Source: Montifringilla adamsi
Lineage: Eukaryota > Chordata > Aves > Passeriformes > Passeridae
Reading direction: 5' to 3'
Assembly: GCA_017590115.1 (NCBI GenBank)
Contig: JAGGNK010011225.1
Span: 2,109,387-2,173,386 of the forward strand
Length of the DNA: 64,000 bases
This document shows, in pieces, positions 25,936 through 37,324 of the stretch; position 1 is the stretch's first letter; every line of letters begins with the position of its first letter. Position numbers and translations under genes: made by a program. Below the pieces are notes generated by a model. It was not told the origin of the DNA. It saw only the letters and a program-made list of their open reading frames with translations, and did not search any database.

Positions 25936-28900
25936 TGCAAATAGGAAAAGTAAAGTTGGAAGAAAAATAGTAAGATTTTACACCAAGTTTGGGAAGAAAG
26001 AAATTATCTTGGAGAGAGTGAATCAATTCATCCTCTCAAAAGCAGGAATTGCTGCAAAACTTCTTAATGCGATGAGTCAGGAAAATTTAATTCATATTAA
26101 AAATAATTATTTCAATTTAGGGAATTGAGGAACTGAAAGGCCTTATTTCCCTGAGAATCAGGTCATAAAGAAATAAGCACAGTAACAGTTTTAAATGCAA
26201 TCACTGTATCATTTTTGCACTGATGTTATGAGTTTCCAGTTTATGCCCATTAAATATCAACCTTCAAGAAACTTAAGTTTAGGAAATTTAAGGGAAGGAC
26301 TCAATGTAATTTTTAAGAAAACTAGAATAATGTAGGTTCATTTTCCTGAATGGGGGGAGCAAGGAGTCTTACAGGACTTTCTCCAGCACTCTGGTACTAC
26401 CCTGTATTAGTGCAACTGAACTCAAGTTACTTTCTTCCCTGTAGATTTTCTTCCCAGAACAAGAATGAGAGCAGCATCTACTCTGAAAGATAAAAAAGGA
26501 AGTAGGATTTTTTCTTTATTGCAAATTACTGTTTATGGCCAAGGTAACCATACAAAATTCAGATTTTTGCAAATTAAGAAGAATCTTGACTGGGATATGC
26601 AGTAGAAAAGAGTACTGATAACCTGGAATTAATGAAAGGATGCTCAGAGAGCCTAATAAAGCCAGTTGCATGAGGAGCATACTGGGGCCAGAAGAATTAT
26701 GCATTAAACATTTACACAGAGCAGAGAGGGAAATGGAAGATCAGAACTGATTGTAAAACAAATGCAAAACAGGAAGAATGTCTCTGCTGTTTTTGAAAAA
26801 AATATCAGAACTATCACATGAAATGGGGAGTCTAGCTTATTGAACCATCTCTAAGTCTATCCATTGCTTTGTGAAGATATTTTGTCTGTTGCAATAAAGA
26901 AAGAACAAAATTTCAGGATATCCATCTTCATCATCAAAGACAAACAGATATACTTGAAACTACTCAGCAAGACTTAAGGAAAAAAATATTTTCCTTGTGT
27001 CATGGGCATTCCTCTCTATGTTCTTGTTTTCCAAAAGAATAGAGTCTTATTCTTTATGTAAATCTGATGAATCCTTGAACTACGTCAGACATTTTATGAT
27101 AATAAACTTATTTTCTGAACTATCTTGCAATTATTTCCAGGAATTCCACAGCCAAATGGAACATTATTGAATCATATGACACAGAGTAACTTCTGCAGTC
27201 TTCTATCTCTGTTTAGTTCTGCTTCAAAAAGAAGAAGAAAAAAAAACCAGACATGCACATTCATCCCTGAGTTTCCTAAATTCCACGTGTAATAAAATGA
27301 TGAATGCAGTACTGAGATTCATCCTTTTTAGTACTCAGCTTTCTGAAAAGCTGATGCCCTAGATATCACTTCTGCTCTACTTGATTGCATCACTCTTTCT
27401 GTATGTGAGTATAGATTATTCATCAGATGAAATTTGGTATAAGAAAATACTCTTCTTTGTGGAAAAAGTGTCAATCTCTCTGAATGAAATATGTATAGGG
27501 AGAAAGATTTTCTGATTTCAAGCTTATAGTTACTCTTTGGAATTCCACTGACATGAAGAGGTTATAGTTGTTGTTTTGCTATCTTGTTTTACTTTTCTCT
27601 TCTAGCTACATAATTATTTAAAAGCCAGATGCATACTAATCCTTAGGAAAAGAAAACAAATGTCTATAAAACACAATATATTGGGGTTCATTTGAGAACA
27701 AATGTAAGCCAGAAGTGCAAGATGAAAAGATTTAACTTCTCTGGTAGCTGGAAGCAAGCAAGAAGGTAATCAAGGCAAAATAAACAACCTTAATATTTGC
27801 AAGCTATTCTATACCTAAAAATTGAAGGGGTGGACACATACTTTTTCCTTTCTCAGAAAACTTAATTGGAAGTGAAAACTTTCTCAGAATCATGATATGA
27901 AAAGGGAAAGGCACGTGTATTGCATTCCTGAGCAAAATGTATTTCTTCTGTATGTTCTGAATTTTGCAAAAGGTTTCCACTTTCAGATCCTTAGTAGCCT
28001 ATAAATTTGACAACTCTCTATCTTTACAGTAACATTACATATTGTGTATTTTCTAGTTTGTGGTTTACCATTTAATGTAGTACCAGAACAGCTAAAGGCC
28101 TTTCTAACTTACATTATTTTTACAACTTACATTATAGCTCCAGTGAGTAGATATTGCAACCTTGAGAAATTTACTTGTCTCTTCCTGAAATTATTCTTTT
28201 TCCAGAAGGAAAAGGAACTTCAAAAGAGAGAAGAAATCTAGTCTTCCTTTATTTCTGTTATGAATCAAAGCAGCAAATTTATCAGAAATTTAATGTATGA
28301 AAGAACACTACAACATCAGAGACAGTACTTATCACCATATTATATGCTTGTAAGAGCTCAAAGTTCATCACAAAATGAATATTAAATACTTTGTAAGTTA
28401 TATCCTTAAGAAAAGTATATAAACCTAAAAGGATCTCTTTTGGATTATTTTCATCATTCTTCTTTCAAGACACAGATATCATAAGAATAGGAATTGACCA
28501 GTAACTTTGTATAAATCTGGTGGAAAAATGTCCCAAGAGAAATGCTTGATTAATCAGCTTAAGATGAACTTCACCGAATGTGGAGACTTTGGAAAAATAT
28601 GTTGGAAAGAGGAAAAGAAGAAGAGAGAAAAATAGGTTTAGCTTGCACTTCCTGGGGCTTCTGTTGTTTCTGAATAATGATGAATGTCATTTGTGGGTAA
28701 GACCCAAGCTTTCTCAGCAGACACAGATGTGTCCATACCAGAGGCTAAGGGTTAGGTGGGAAAATATCCATTGCTTTCCATGACGGATTCCTGTTCCTGT
28801 AAGATACATGATGAATGTAGGCAGCTCCTAAGGGTGAGACGTTCATTCCTGGGTCTGTCTGTCAGCTCCTCTTTAAATCAGGCATACTGGATCCTCACAA

Positions 28901-30144
28901 GGAGTTCAATGGATCACTGCACTAGATTTTGGAAGAAAGTTTCCCCAGAAGACCTTGTTGCAATATGCTGTGTGGCCTTTTTCTGTCTTGTTCTTGACAT
29001 GCACAGGGCTTATCTAGAAGATTTATGTTGTGATGCTGCAATTCTGGCAGATGATATTAGTGATTTAGGAAGGACCTGTTGGGGACGTAAAAGCTCTTCA
29101 CTCTTAAACTGAAAAATCAATACTGGTGCAACTCTACTGGGGATTTCTGGATGATTTATTCTTACTAATTACAGTGTTGGAGCCTCTGTTTCCAGTTGTT
29201 TCCATGGTTGAGATTTCACCTAGTGTTTCCACATATAGAAAAACAGGGCTAGTAGGAAAATACCTAATTGTGATGGTTGTCTACTTAGCATGCAAAGGAT
29301 CTGAACAGCAAAGGTGGAAAGACAAAATGTGCAGACACAATAAAGACAAACCAAAAACTAATTTAAAGGACAGAAAATTAAAGGACAGAACTTCTCTAAT
29401 TCCTAACCCTGACTCACTGTGACTATGTTCGTACAGATGAACACTGCTCACTATCAATCCATCTCACCCGATTTATAGGATATTAACTGGACATATCTTC
29501 TCAAAAGCCATAGACAAAATGAAAAACAAATCAATATTTCTTAAAATTCATGGCAGCAGAATTCAAATTGTTTAGAGAACAGTTATGTAGCTAAGTACTT
29601 TCTGATTCAATTTACTGACTATTACATTAAAAATTATGTGCATTTCCAAAATTGTGTTGGAAAGCTATAATGTAAAATAACATTTTTGTGGGGGTTGGGT
29701 TTCTTTCTTTTTTTTGGGGGGTTTTTTTTTTTTTCCTTTTTTATCCAAGGACTGAAATCAAATAATTGGTGGAGGGGTTTTTATTTAATTAATGTTACGA
29801 TATGCAGTTCCTGGAAAAAAAATGTTCACAATGAAATACCTTAATGTAATAACTAAGATAATAGCCTAGGAGTGCCTATAATTTAATCTTGAATTATATT
29901 TTTAAAAGAAAGCCATATGTACTTTTCTTTTAAATGACAATCTCTTTAACAAATTAACAGATTATTCACAGTTTTCTGGGAAAAATCAGAGGTGTCTTCC
30001 ATTCTTTCTTGAAGACTTACTCAGTTGCATTTCCAAGATATAATTGTACAAAGAACAGTGTGTTGAAGAGAAAAACTGCTAGGTTCACACAGTCTAAACC
30101 AAGCAGGCAAAATTTGATCTAAGGATAGTAGTTCATGGATTGTG
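25936..30144. other. Anonymous AT-rich DNA, no gene seen
   Basis: About 4.2 kb without recognised genes. The plus strand has frames of 67, 118 and 98 codons close together at 28,580-28,783, 28,756-29,112 and 29,126-29,422, but they resemble no known protein and lack splice or codon support. A T/G-rich tract lies at 29,686-29,745. Isolated TAATTA/ATTA motifs at 26,090-26,130 are unremarkable in AT-rich DNA. Confidence 0.45.
29686..29745. repeat. T/G-rich low-complexity tract
   Basis: Runs of T up to about 14 alternate with G5, G3 and G6 runs on the plus strand. It is the same kind of sequence as 20,960-21,070. Confidence 0.7.
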
Positions 30145-30440
30145 ATGAGATACAACCACAGTTCTGAGGGAGCTGGCTGCTGTCATTGTAAGGCAACTCT
30201 CAATTATTTTTGAGGGCTCCTGGAGAGGTGTGTGAGGACTAGAAAAAAGAAAATGTCACTTCTATCTTCAATGATGGTAAAAAAGAGGATGTAGCAGGAA
30301 AATATAAGCCAATTAGATTCATCTTGATTCCTGGGACAGAGCAGCTAGTTCTGGAATCCATTCCTAGACAGATGAAGGACAAGCAGGTGATGAGGAGTAG
30401 TCAGTTTGGCTTCACCAGAGGGAAGTTATGCTTCACCAAC
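30145..30440 (+). mobile_element. CR1 LINE (outer copy), part 1: RT region
   Basis: The plus strand follows CR1 ORF2 just before and into the reverse transcriptase: 'ggagctggctgctgtcattg', 'ctcctggagaggtgtgtgag', 'gccaattagattcatcttga', 'ggatgtagcaggaaaatata' (the NYRPVSLTS block, decayed) and 'ggcttcaccagagggaagtt' (QxGFxxGKSC). The match breaks off at about 30,440 exactly where a minus-strand CR1 begins and resumes at about 31,176. It is part of a three-piece host element. Confidence 0.88.
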
Positions 30441-30443
30441 TGA

Positions 30444-31175
30444 ATCATAGAATCATAGAATCGTTAAGATTGGGAAAGGGTCATCGAGTCCAACTGTTAA
30501 GCTAATACAAGCCCACCACAAAATCATTTCTCTAAGCAACACATCTACACATCTTTTAAATATCTCCAAGGATGCTGACTCCCCACTTCCCTGGGCAGTC
30601 TGTTCCAATGTTTGATAACCCTTCCAGTGAAGAAAATTTTCCTTATCTTCAACGCAGACATCCTGAAGTGCAGCTTGGATCTCTTTCCTCTTTACCTATA
30701 CATTGTTACTTGTGAAAAGAGACCGACCCCCACCTCACTGAAACATACTTTCAAGTAATTGTAGACAGCGATAAAATCTCCCTGAGTATCCTTTTTTAGA
30801 GGCTAAGCAACTTCAGTTCCCATAGATGTTCCTCATAAAATCTGTGCTCCAGACCCTTCACCAGCTCTGTTGACCCTCTCTGGAAACACTCCAACACCTT
30901 AATATTCTTGTACTGAAGGGCTCAAAGCTGAACACAAGGTTTAAGTTGTGACCTTATCAGTGCTGAGTACAGAGATCCTATACCTGATGGCTGCACTAAT
31001 TTTGATACAAACCAGGATGTCATTGTCCTTCTTCGCCACCTGGGCGCATACTGCCTCACATTCAGCAAGCTGTCAATCAGCACCATTTTCCTCTCAGCAG
31101 TTTTTCAACCACTCTTCCCCAAACATATATTTTTGCTTGGGCTTGTTGTGACCCAAGTACAGGATATTTGGTAGC
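30444..31175 (-). mobile_element. CR1 LINE inserted into the outer CR1, minus strand
   Basis: The plus strand starts with 'atcatagaatcatagaatcg', the reverse complement of a CR1 3' end with its repeated octamer. It continues through the CR1 3' untranslated region and ORF2 end (ctccccacttccctgggcag, gttccaatgtttgataaccc, ctccagacccttcaccagct, gttgtgaccttatcagtgct, cacattcagcaagctgtcaa). It is truncated at its own 5' end near 31,175. Because it interrupts another CR1 in the opposite orientation, it arrived later. Confidence 0.93.
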
Positions 31176-31770
31176 CTTCTATGAAAAAAATTACTTGTCT
31201 GATAAGTGAGGCCAAAGAAGTGGATACTCTTGGACTTCAGTCAGGCCTGTGACCCTGCCTTGTAAGATCCACTTAGAGAAGATGACTAAATACTGGCAGG
31301 ATGAGCAGTGAAATTAATTGAAAACTATCTAAACAGCTAGAGCCTGAGGGTGGTGGTCAGTGACACAAAGTCTAATTGGTGGCCACTTCTGGGAAACCTC
31401 AGTACAAAAGACACATGGACATACTGGAAAGAATCCAACAAAGGGCTACCAGGATCATTAGGGGACCTGAAGCATCTTGTATATGAGTACAAGAAGAGAC
31501 GGCTGGGACTGTTCACCCTGGAGAAGAGAAGGCTTAGGAGAGTGAATCTCATCAATGTATATAAATATCAGGTAAATACCTAAGTGAAGAGTGCAAGGAA
31601 GACAGATCTCTTTTCAGAGGTGCCCAAAAGCAACAGGCACAAATTGAAACACAAAAGGTTCCTTCTGAACATAGGAAGCACTTTTTCACTTTGGCAGTGA
31701 TAAAGCTCCAGCACAGCTTGCCCAGAAAGGTGGTCCTGGGATTTCTTCTGGTTGAGATGATCCAGAGGTG
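31176..31770 (+). mobile_element. CR1 LINE (outer copy), part 2: RT to ORF2 end
   Basis: CR1 resumes with the RT motif A region (decayed DFSxAFDTVS, 'gacttcagtcaggcctgtga'), then 'gagggtggtggtcagtgaca', and after an apparent internal deletion near 31,395 continues with 'agacacatggacatactgga', 'aaagaatccaacaaagggct', 'ctgggactgttcaccctgga' and 'gaagagaaggcttaggagag' (the VQRR...LGLFxLExRRLR block). It then passes into the 3' region up to the LTR insertion point at 31,771. Confidence 0.9.
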
Positions 31771-31847
31771 TGTTAAAAAATTCTCTTTTCTCCAACCCAG
31801 CTGTCCGAGAAGAATTCAGAAGTCTTCGGCTGTCGTTCTCAAGTTTG

Positions 31848-31853
31848 TTTATT
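31848..31853 (-). terminator. LTR polyadenylation signal
   Basis: AATAAA on the minus strand, about 80 bases before the end of the solo LTR, at the position expected at the R/U5 border. Confidence 0.65.
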
Positions 31854-31940
31854 TCTTATCTAAAAGACTTTCTGTCTGGCCTGCCAAGGTCTGTTCTGCA
31901 GGTCGGTCTGAGGCACACTCTCCCTACCCCCAGGCTGGTA

Positions 31941-31953
31941 GTGTCTTTTATAC
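31941..31953 (-). promoter_or_regulatory. TATA box of the solo LTR
   Basis: The minus strand reads TATAAAAGAC about 100 bases before the LTR's AATAAA, the usual promoter-to-poly(A)-signal spacing within an LTR. If active it would drive transcription leftward, through the remaining CR1 pieces. Confidence 0.6.
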
Positions 31954-32334
31954 TATAAACTACATATTTGATATTTACATTTAGGTTCCAATACCTATCA
32001 CCCATGTTAGACAGCGACTTTCTACTCTAAACCAATCTCAAAATACCACCATCACCAAGAAGATGGAGGCTAGGAAGAAGAAGGAAGAAGAAAAGGACAA
32101 TGCCTAAATCCCTCCACCTTCCCCCCTAGACCCCCATAGTAAAATTCTTCAAAATTCCACCTTTCACTCTGTGACAACTACTGTTATGCTACTTAAACTT
32201 TCGTGACTTGAAATTCTTCATATAAAGTTAACAATTTGCTCCATGGGTTGAGATTGAATTCCCAGGTGTCTTTGGCTTCCTGCCAGGGTCTTGAGCCATC
32301 CAGGGCATCCAAAGGGATGTCCTGGTTTCCAACA

Positions 32335-32487
32335 AGGTAGAATTTCCATCTTCAGGGACATTCAAAAGCTATTTGAATGTGGTCCTGGGCAATCTGCTCT
32401 AGATGGCTCTGCTTGCAAGAGATTAAACCCAGTGACCTCCAGAGTTTCCTTCCAAGCTTCATTATTATGTGATCCTGTGGTACTGTG
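32335..32487 (+). mobile_element. CR1 LINE (outer copy), part 3: 3' terminus
   Basis: The CR1 tail resumes directly after the LTR: 'gaatttccatcttcagggac', 'attcaaaagctatttgaatg', 'tggtcctgggcaatctgctc', 'tagatggctctgcttgcaag', 'agtgacctccagagtttcct', 'gatcctgtggtactgtga'. The last bases correspond to the octamer-type CR1 end. A short rearrangement before the LTR (around 31,725-31,765) partly repeats this tail, so the copy is also locally shuffled. Confidence 0.9.
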
Positions 32488-33317
32488 AAAGTAATTTCTT
32501 GAATTATTAGCAGCACTTAATTGACATCAGTCTGTGCACAAGAATTTCAACATACTGATACAAAATGCTACAGAACACTTAAACACCATTATCAACCCCA
32601 TGCAAGTTTCTGAGCATTTATTGTAGATAATTCCCAAAAGCTCTGATCCCATAGGCACACTCACACATAAACAGCAGCTGTGGGAACAGGCTCTTCCACC
32701 TTGGTAATTTCCTTGGAACCGTTTGATCCTGAGGGTTGTCTTCCTCTTCAGCATTGTCAGCTTTGAGGCATACAAAACCATATATACATAGTTTTGCAAG
32801 GTTAAATGGAAAGGTAAGATCCTGTTCCTGTCCTACCATCTGCTGGTATACATGCAAGCTTGGAATATGACGGCTACTGACAATGTTCATCCCTTATTGC
32901 ATCTGTGTGGTAGCCTGTCACAGCTTACATAGCCTCAGTGAAGTAACTCTTCATACAGGTGTATATTCCACAAATAAATGATGTGACAGCTTTCATTTTT
33001 TTAAATCAAAAATGAGCACTTTAACAGAGCACATAAAGTGCGTATACTAAACAGGACAATTGCTGGAATCAGTAAACAGTAGCAGGAGCAGTAGAAACAG
33101 CAGCACTAGTTTTCAGCCACCTGAGACTCATGTAAGCGAGGTCCAAGGTAATAAGATTCCATTGTATTTTCTGAACTCCTGGGGGAAGAAAGAAGGCAAA
33201 TTCTCAAGGCCGAGGTAGAAGCAGCTTTGATCATCCCTCTCCCTAATGAGATTTTGAATGAAACATCCTATGAAAAAAGTGTGCCCAAAAACCCCTCTTA
33301 AATTATATTCTTTTTAC

Positions 33318-33334
33318 CCCTACTATAAGTAGGG
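33318..33334. repeat. Perfect 7-bp hairpin
   Basis: CCCTACT-ATA-AGTAGGG: seven paired bases and a three-base loop. Confidence 0.7.
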
Positions 33335-34247
33335 TTAAAAAACTCCTACTTATACTTCAAGATCAAGCTTGTTTTCTTGTTGCCATTGCCTGACTTGTAT
33401 CAAAGCCATGGAAAGCAACGGTTGAGCCTCACCATGTACCCTTGATCAATAAGCTCAAAACGAATATGAAAGCAGTCTATAGTGGTAATTTTTAACCCTC
33501 TGCAAACCCACCAAGGCCAAAATCCCAATACAGCTTGGGATTTAATCTAGTAGGACTGCTACAGGTGAAAGTTATTTTTCTGTGCTGAAAGTCTTAACCA
33601 TAAACTGCCACAATCCTCAACTGCATCTTTACTGACTCCTGTCCTGGAAGCCAAGGGCTTTGTGTCCTTTGTCCAAAAGACACTGTGGCCAAAAAATTTA
33701 ATCACCTCCAAAAGAGATACACGGAGCCAGAATGTTGGGAGTATTGGCACCCAGGTAGTCGGAACAGCCACAAAACCACAGCTGAAATTTAAAGAACAAA
33801 TTTGTTTCACTACCTTACCAACCAGAGGATCCCAGTGGTGACATACAAATGGCAACACAGGCACCATCAGGCTCAGTCAGTCCTGATGGGGAGGTGGGCC
33901 TGGTGTTTGCACAAATACATCAAAGGCCCACACACGTACGTACATATTTATCCTCTGAGTCTTTTTATGATCTCTGAGCTTTGATCTTCTCTCTCCTAAG
34001 ACAGGGGGCTTAAGCATGTCCATGAGAGTGCCTCCAAATCTCTCCAAACATCCGTGTTATCTATACACAAAGATTTTACTTATCAAAACAGACAGAGGAT
34101 AAACAGCAGTAGGCATACTATATGGAGTTTTCCACACTGTTATTCTCCAGACCTTGGCATTCTCAGCTGCAAGATCATTTGAACAAATCTACCACCCTCC
34201 TCACCGCTCTTCTACTTTTAACTGCCTCCTGCCAACAGGGAAGAAAC

Positions 34248-34279
34248 AAGTATTCAGCAGTGAAAACTGCTGAGTACTT
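34248..34279. repeat. 14-bp hairpin with GAAA loop
   Basis: Arms 34,248-34,261 and 34,266-34,279 pair along their whole length with a single T/G wobble. They are separated by exactly GAAA, the classic stable RNA tetraloop. No following T run or known RNA family is seen, so no function is assigned. Confidence 0.75.
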
Positions 34280-34399
34280 TCAATCTTATTGTTCTTGAGG
34301 ATATGAAGCTGCCTGGACTGAGCATGCAGCAGGCAAGACTTCCCTAGGAGTTCTTTTTCCAACCCCTTACAGAGGGGCTCAGGCAGACTTTTCTTTTGA

Positions 34400-34418
34400 T
34401 TTTTTTTTTTTTTTTTTT
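34400..34418. repeat. T19 homopolymer
   Basis: Nineteen consecutive T on the plus strand, followed within 40 bases by further T-rich sequence. Confidence 0.9.
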
Positions 34419-35233
34419 AAGCCATAATTTAAAACAAGAAGAAAATCTGTCTGGGTTTTTTGGTTTTTTTTCCCCACACAATGACAGAATCAGTTATATT
34501 CACTCACTCAGGATATGAGGCAGCCAGATATAATTACTCCTGCAAGTTTCCAAAGGCTTGGATAGATATAGATAGCAATAAAATGTTATAGAATGGACGT
34601 GGATATAAGAGGAGTAACACAAGCTGTGACTGTAGGACTCCTCTGAAGGTGAAGAGCCTCTCTGGTCTCTGCTACTATCAACACAGTAAAAATTAAGCAT
34701 TCAATAGGAGCAAACTCTGACTTCTCCCAGGCTCTCCTTTCCCCATGTGAGGCTTCAGATATGATCCCTGGATGAATAATTCCATGACTGCACATTTAGG
34801 GGCTTATATAACACCCCTCACTCTCCAGATCTACTGAAGCATCTCTGGTCCTTCAAAGGATGTTGCAAAGGAAGGGAAGGCTGAGAAGTTACTCTGGGCT
34901 CTGAAAGCACATCTCCAGATGTGGTTTTAAGCTGCCAATTTTTAAAACAATTTTAGTACTAAATCACTATCCATAGTCATAAAGTTGCTGGGGGCGAAGA
35001 CAGAATCAGCAGATGTGCCAATGAGTGGCATGCTTTTATCCAAAATCATCAAGTTCCTGCATCAGAGCTATGTACTTCTCACCCATGCATGTTCTGGTGA
35101 AAACAGATTTGTATGGGAAATATTCTTAAGCATCTGTAAAACCTGGAGACACAGTAGTAAAGCCTGTATGCCACTCATGCTTTGGCTTCCTCCCCACCAG
35201 ATATCAGATATACTAAAAAGGCCTGACAAAATG
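34419..35233. other. Anonymous DNA
   Basis: No gene or repeat family recognised. Short overlapping frames occur on the minus strand (34,500-34,795). Confidence 0.5.
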
Positions 35234-35450
35234 TATAGAATCAGAGAATCACAGCATTGTTTAAGTTGGAAAAGAACTTTAAGTTCACCCAGTTCAACTG
35301 TTAACTCAGCAATGCCAAGTTTACCACTTAACCATGTCAACTCAGTGCCCCATGTACACAAATATCACCAGGGACGGTGACTCATCAACTTCCTCAGGCT
35401 TGACAGCCCTTTTGGTGAAGAAACCTTTCCAAATAGCCAATCTATATAGG
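35234..35450 (-). mobile_element. CR1 LINE 3' fragment, minus strand
   Basis: The plus strand begins 'atagaatcagagaatcacag', the reverse complement of the CR1 3' octamer end, followed by decayed CR1 3' untranslated sequence ('gttggaaaagaactttaagt', 'accagggacggtgactcatc', 'ttggtgaagaaacctttcca', 'gccaatctatatagg'). It is 5' truncated. The open frames across 34,985-35,380 (plus) and 35,068-35,361 (minus) run into it and are not genes. Confidence 0.88.
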
Positions 35451-36679
35451 TATTAAGCTATTTCTGGATCTCTCCCAAAGATGTTATGCATAGGTTTATA
35501 TTCCGGAGTCTACACCACTTCTAATACTATTTCATTACACAGCGCCAAAATGGAGTTATGTAATCACAGATATGAATTTCATTTTAAAAGTTAAATGAAA
35601 GATTGCACTGCAGTAGTCTGTAATTTGGGAAAAGACATATGTCACTAGTAAAAAGATAATAGTGTTTGGTGAGAAGAATTAGGCTAATCTGATTAAACTT
35701 AACTTTATTGGTTTTAAGAAGTAACATAAATAATTTAATGCTTCTCAGTAAAATAATAGTAATTAACCCAACACTGTTTGTTGATGGCTTTCTAAGTTAG
35801 TGTTCACAGAAGCAAGTAAAAAGAAAAGTAAAATTAATTTTTTTAAGGATCCCTGTCTGAAGATATGTTTTAAAAATACCTAGGAAAGTAATAATCTAAA
35901 TTCTGGAAAATATTAGGTAAAACTGATACTTTTCTTGCAGTTTAGATAAATATTTGCCACTTTATTACACTTCTGTCTGACAGTGGTACTGCACTGTAAC
36001 AATGATGGATGATAGCTATCTATTTATTTATCCACTGGGAAATATAGACTTACCAAATTGTAGTCCTGGGACAGGGAAAGGAATAAAAATGAAAATTCAA
36101 GAACTTTATCAAATGTCAGACTCAAAATTCCAGAGCCTTTTTTTTTTTTTTTTACAACTCTACATTGGCATGGGACAAATAGAAAATGTATGAACAAACC
36201 CAAAATGCATATAATTTAAAAATATCTGGTGTCATAATGATCAATCTATCTGAAAGTTTTCCCTTACAGGAAACATGCCAAGCACAACAGCCTGTGGGAG
36301 GTGCCATGGCAGTGTGACAAGTTCACATTCAAAGCATAACTGTAATGTTAAAACTTAGAATGCAAAATTAAAACTGAAAAAATCCCCCCCCTCTCCCCAA
36401 CATCATGCCCAAAATCCTTTCAGGGCATTCAAAGAGACAGTCAACATCAACAAGAACAGGAGGGTTGTTGAAATAGGAAGAAATAGGAAGGAAAAGTTGG
36501 GAAAGCTCTGGACAACATATATGTCCCACTGGTATATTGAATTGTTTATATATATAATAAAAGAAAAATCTTGGATATTCTTTATGGCAAGTTACATTCC
36601 CAAAATTCTTGTATGCTAATTCAAAATGTTTTTAATTAATAGAAATTATTTTTATTTTCATTAAATTAGCAAATACCCA
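35451..36679. other. Anonymous AT-rich DNA
   Basis: No gene recognised. Contains a T16 run at 36,138-36,153 and a short C-rich patch near 36,385. Confidence 0.5.
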
Positions 36680-36684
36680 GCATC

Positions 36685-37200
36685 AAGACCTCAACTGTTA
36701 ACAGGAAAAGAAGGGTAGTTGTAAAACGAGACTCCCTTCCAGGTGAACAAAGGGCCCAATATGAAGACTGGACAACTCACAAGGAAGTCAGCTGTCTCCT
36801 AGAAGCATTGATAAGGGACACTGGAAAACTCTCCAATCCACCAAGGCCCTCTCATCACTATCCACTATTAGTTGCTCCAACTGGCAATGATGAAATAACA
36901 ATGACAAGTTCAGGGGCAATCAAAAGAGACTACAGGGCCATATAATGATTGGTAGAGGGATCAGGAGCACAGGTAGTGATTTTCTCGATTCTTCCAGGAA
37001 CAAGGAATAGGCAGATCTATCCAGTCAATGCATGGGTCTGAAGTTGATGTCAATGGAAAAATTTTGGGTTTGTTGACCATGGAATGATCTATTTGCTATG
37101 ACCTGCTTGACTGACATCTGAAAGGATGAACCTGTCTCAGAGGAGAAAAAGAGTTCTAGCACAGGAGCTAGCAGGGCTCAATGACAGAGCTGTAAACTAG
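36685..37200 (+). pseudogene. CR1 ORF1 remnant, SGNH/GDSL-like domain
   Basis: The plus-strand frame starting around 36,685 reads VVVKRDSLPGE (equivalent to the GDSL block that opens the SGNH-like ORF1 domain of some avian CR1s), then HYPLLVAPTGNDE and GAIKRDYRAI, then a stop near 36,944. After shifts in frame, the segments LSQRRKRVLAQELAGL and DRAVN close ORF1 at a TAG at 37,198-37,200, in the same phase as the start. In living CR1 elements ORF1 is an RNA-binding or esterase-like helper protein. Here the Gly of the GDSL motif is replaced (RDSL), and stops and frameshifts break it. That this ORF1 type carries an SGNH fold is from general knowledge of CR1 and not proven by this sequence. Confidence 0.75.
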
Positions 37201-37324
37201 CTTGGAAGGGGGGAAGGGACAAAACCAGGCTTGCCAGTTTTGAGGAAACAAAAACTGATGGGATCCCTCAATTCTGTTTCATGAAGTGTTGGCTATATTG
37301 ACTACAAAGTACCGCACCTGAAAT

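Larger units (their letters stand above)
31771..32334 (-). mobile_element. Solo LTR, minus strand, inside the outer CR1
   Basis: A 564-bp segment with TGTT...AACA ends lies inside otherwise continuous CR1 sequence. The flanking pentamers AGGTG (31,766-31,770) and AGGTA (32,335-32,339) look like a 5-bp target-site duplication with one change. Removing the insert joins the CR1 parts in consensus order. On the minus strand there is a TATA box (TATAAAAGAC, about 31,943-31,952) and AATAAA (31,848-31,853), giving U3 32,334 to about 31,930, a short R and U5 to 31,771. No internal viral genes remain, so homologous LTR recombination probably removed them. A 5-bp duplication is typical of ERVL-like and some other avian ERVs. 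Confidence 0.82.
32488..34380. other. Unassigned, slightly GC-richer segment with hairpins
   Basis: No family or gene recognised. The composition is less AT-rich than the window average. It has a 102-codon minus-strand frame at 33,559-33,867 and 90-codon frames overlapping at 32,527-32,890, none resembling a protein I know. Two hairpins are listed separately. A TATA-like ATAAAAAG on the minus strand near 33,960 and mixed short AATAAA motifs could suggest a decayed LTR element, but I could not find paired ends, a primer-binding site or viral coding sequence. Confidence 0.35.

Noticed and set aside
28580..29422. Three consecutive plus-strand frames that might be exons
   Set aside because: They overlap or abut in different phases without consensus splice sites and resemble no known protein.
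33559..33867. 102-codon minus-strand frame
   Set aside because: I considered a viral or transposon remnant, but no conserved motif or paired LTR supports it.
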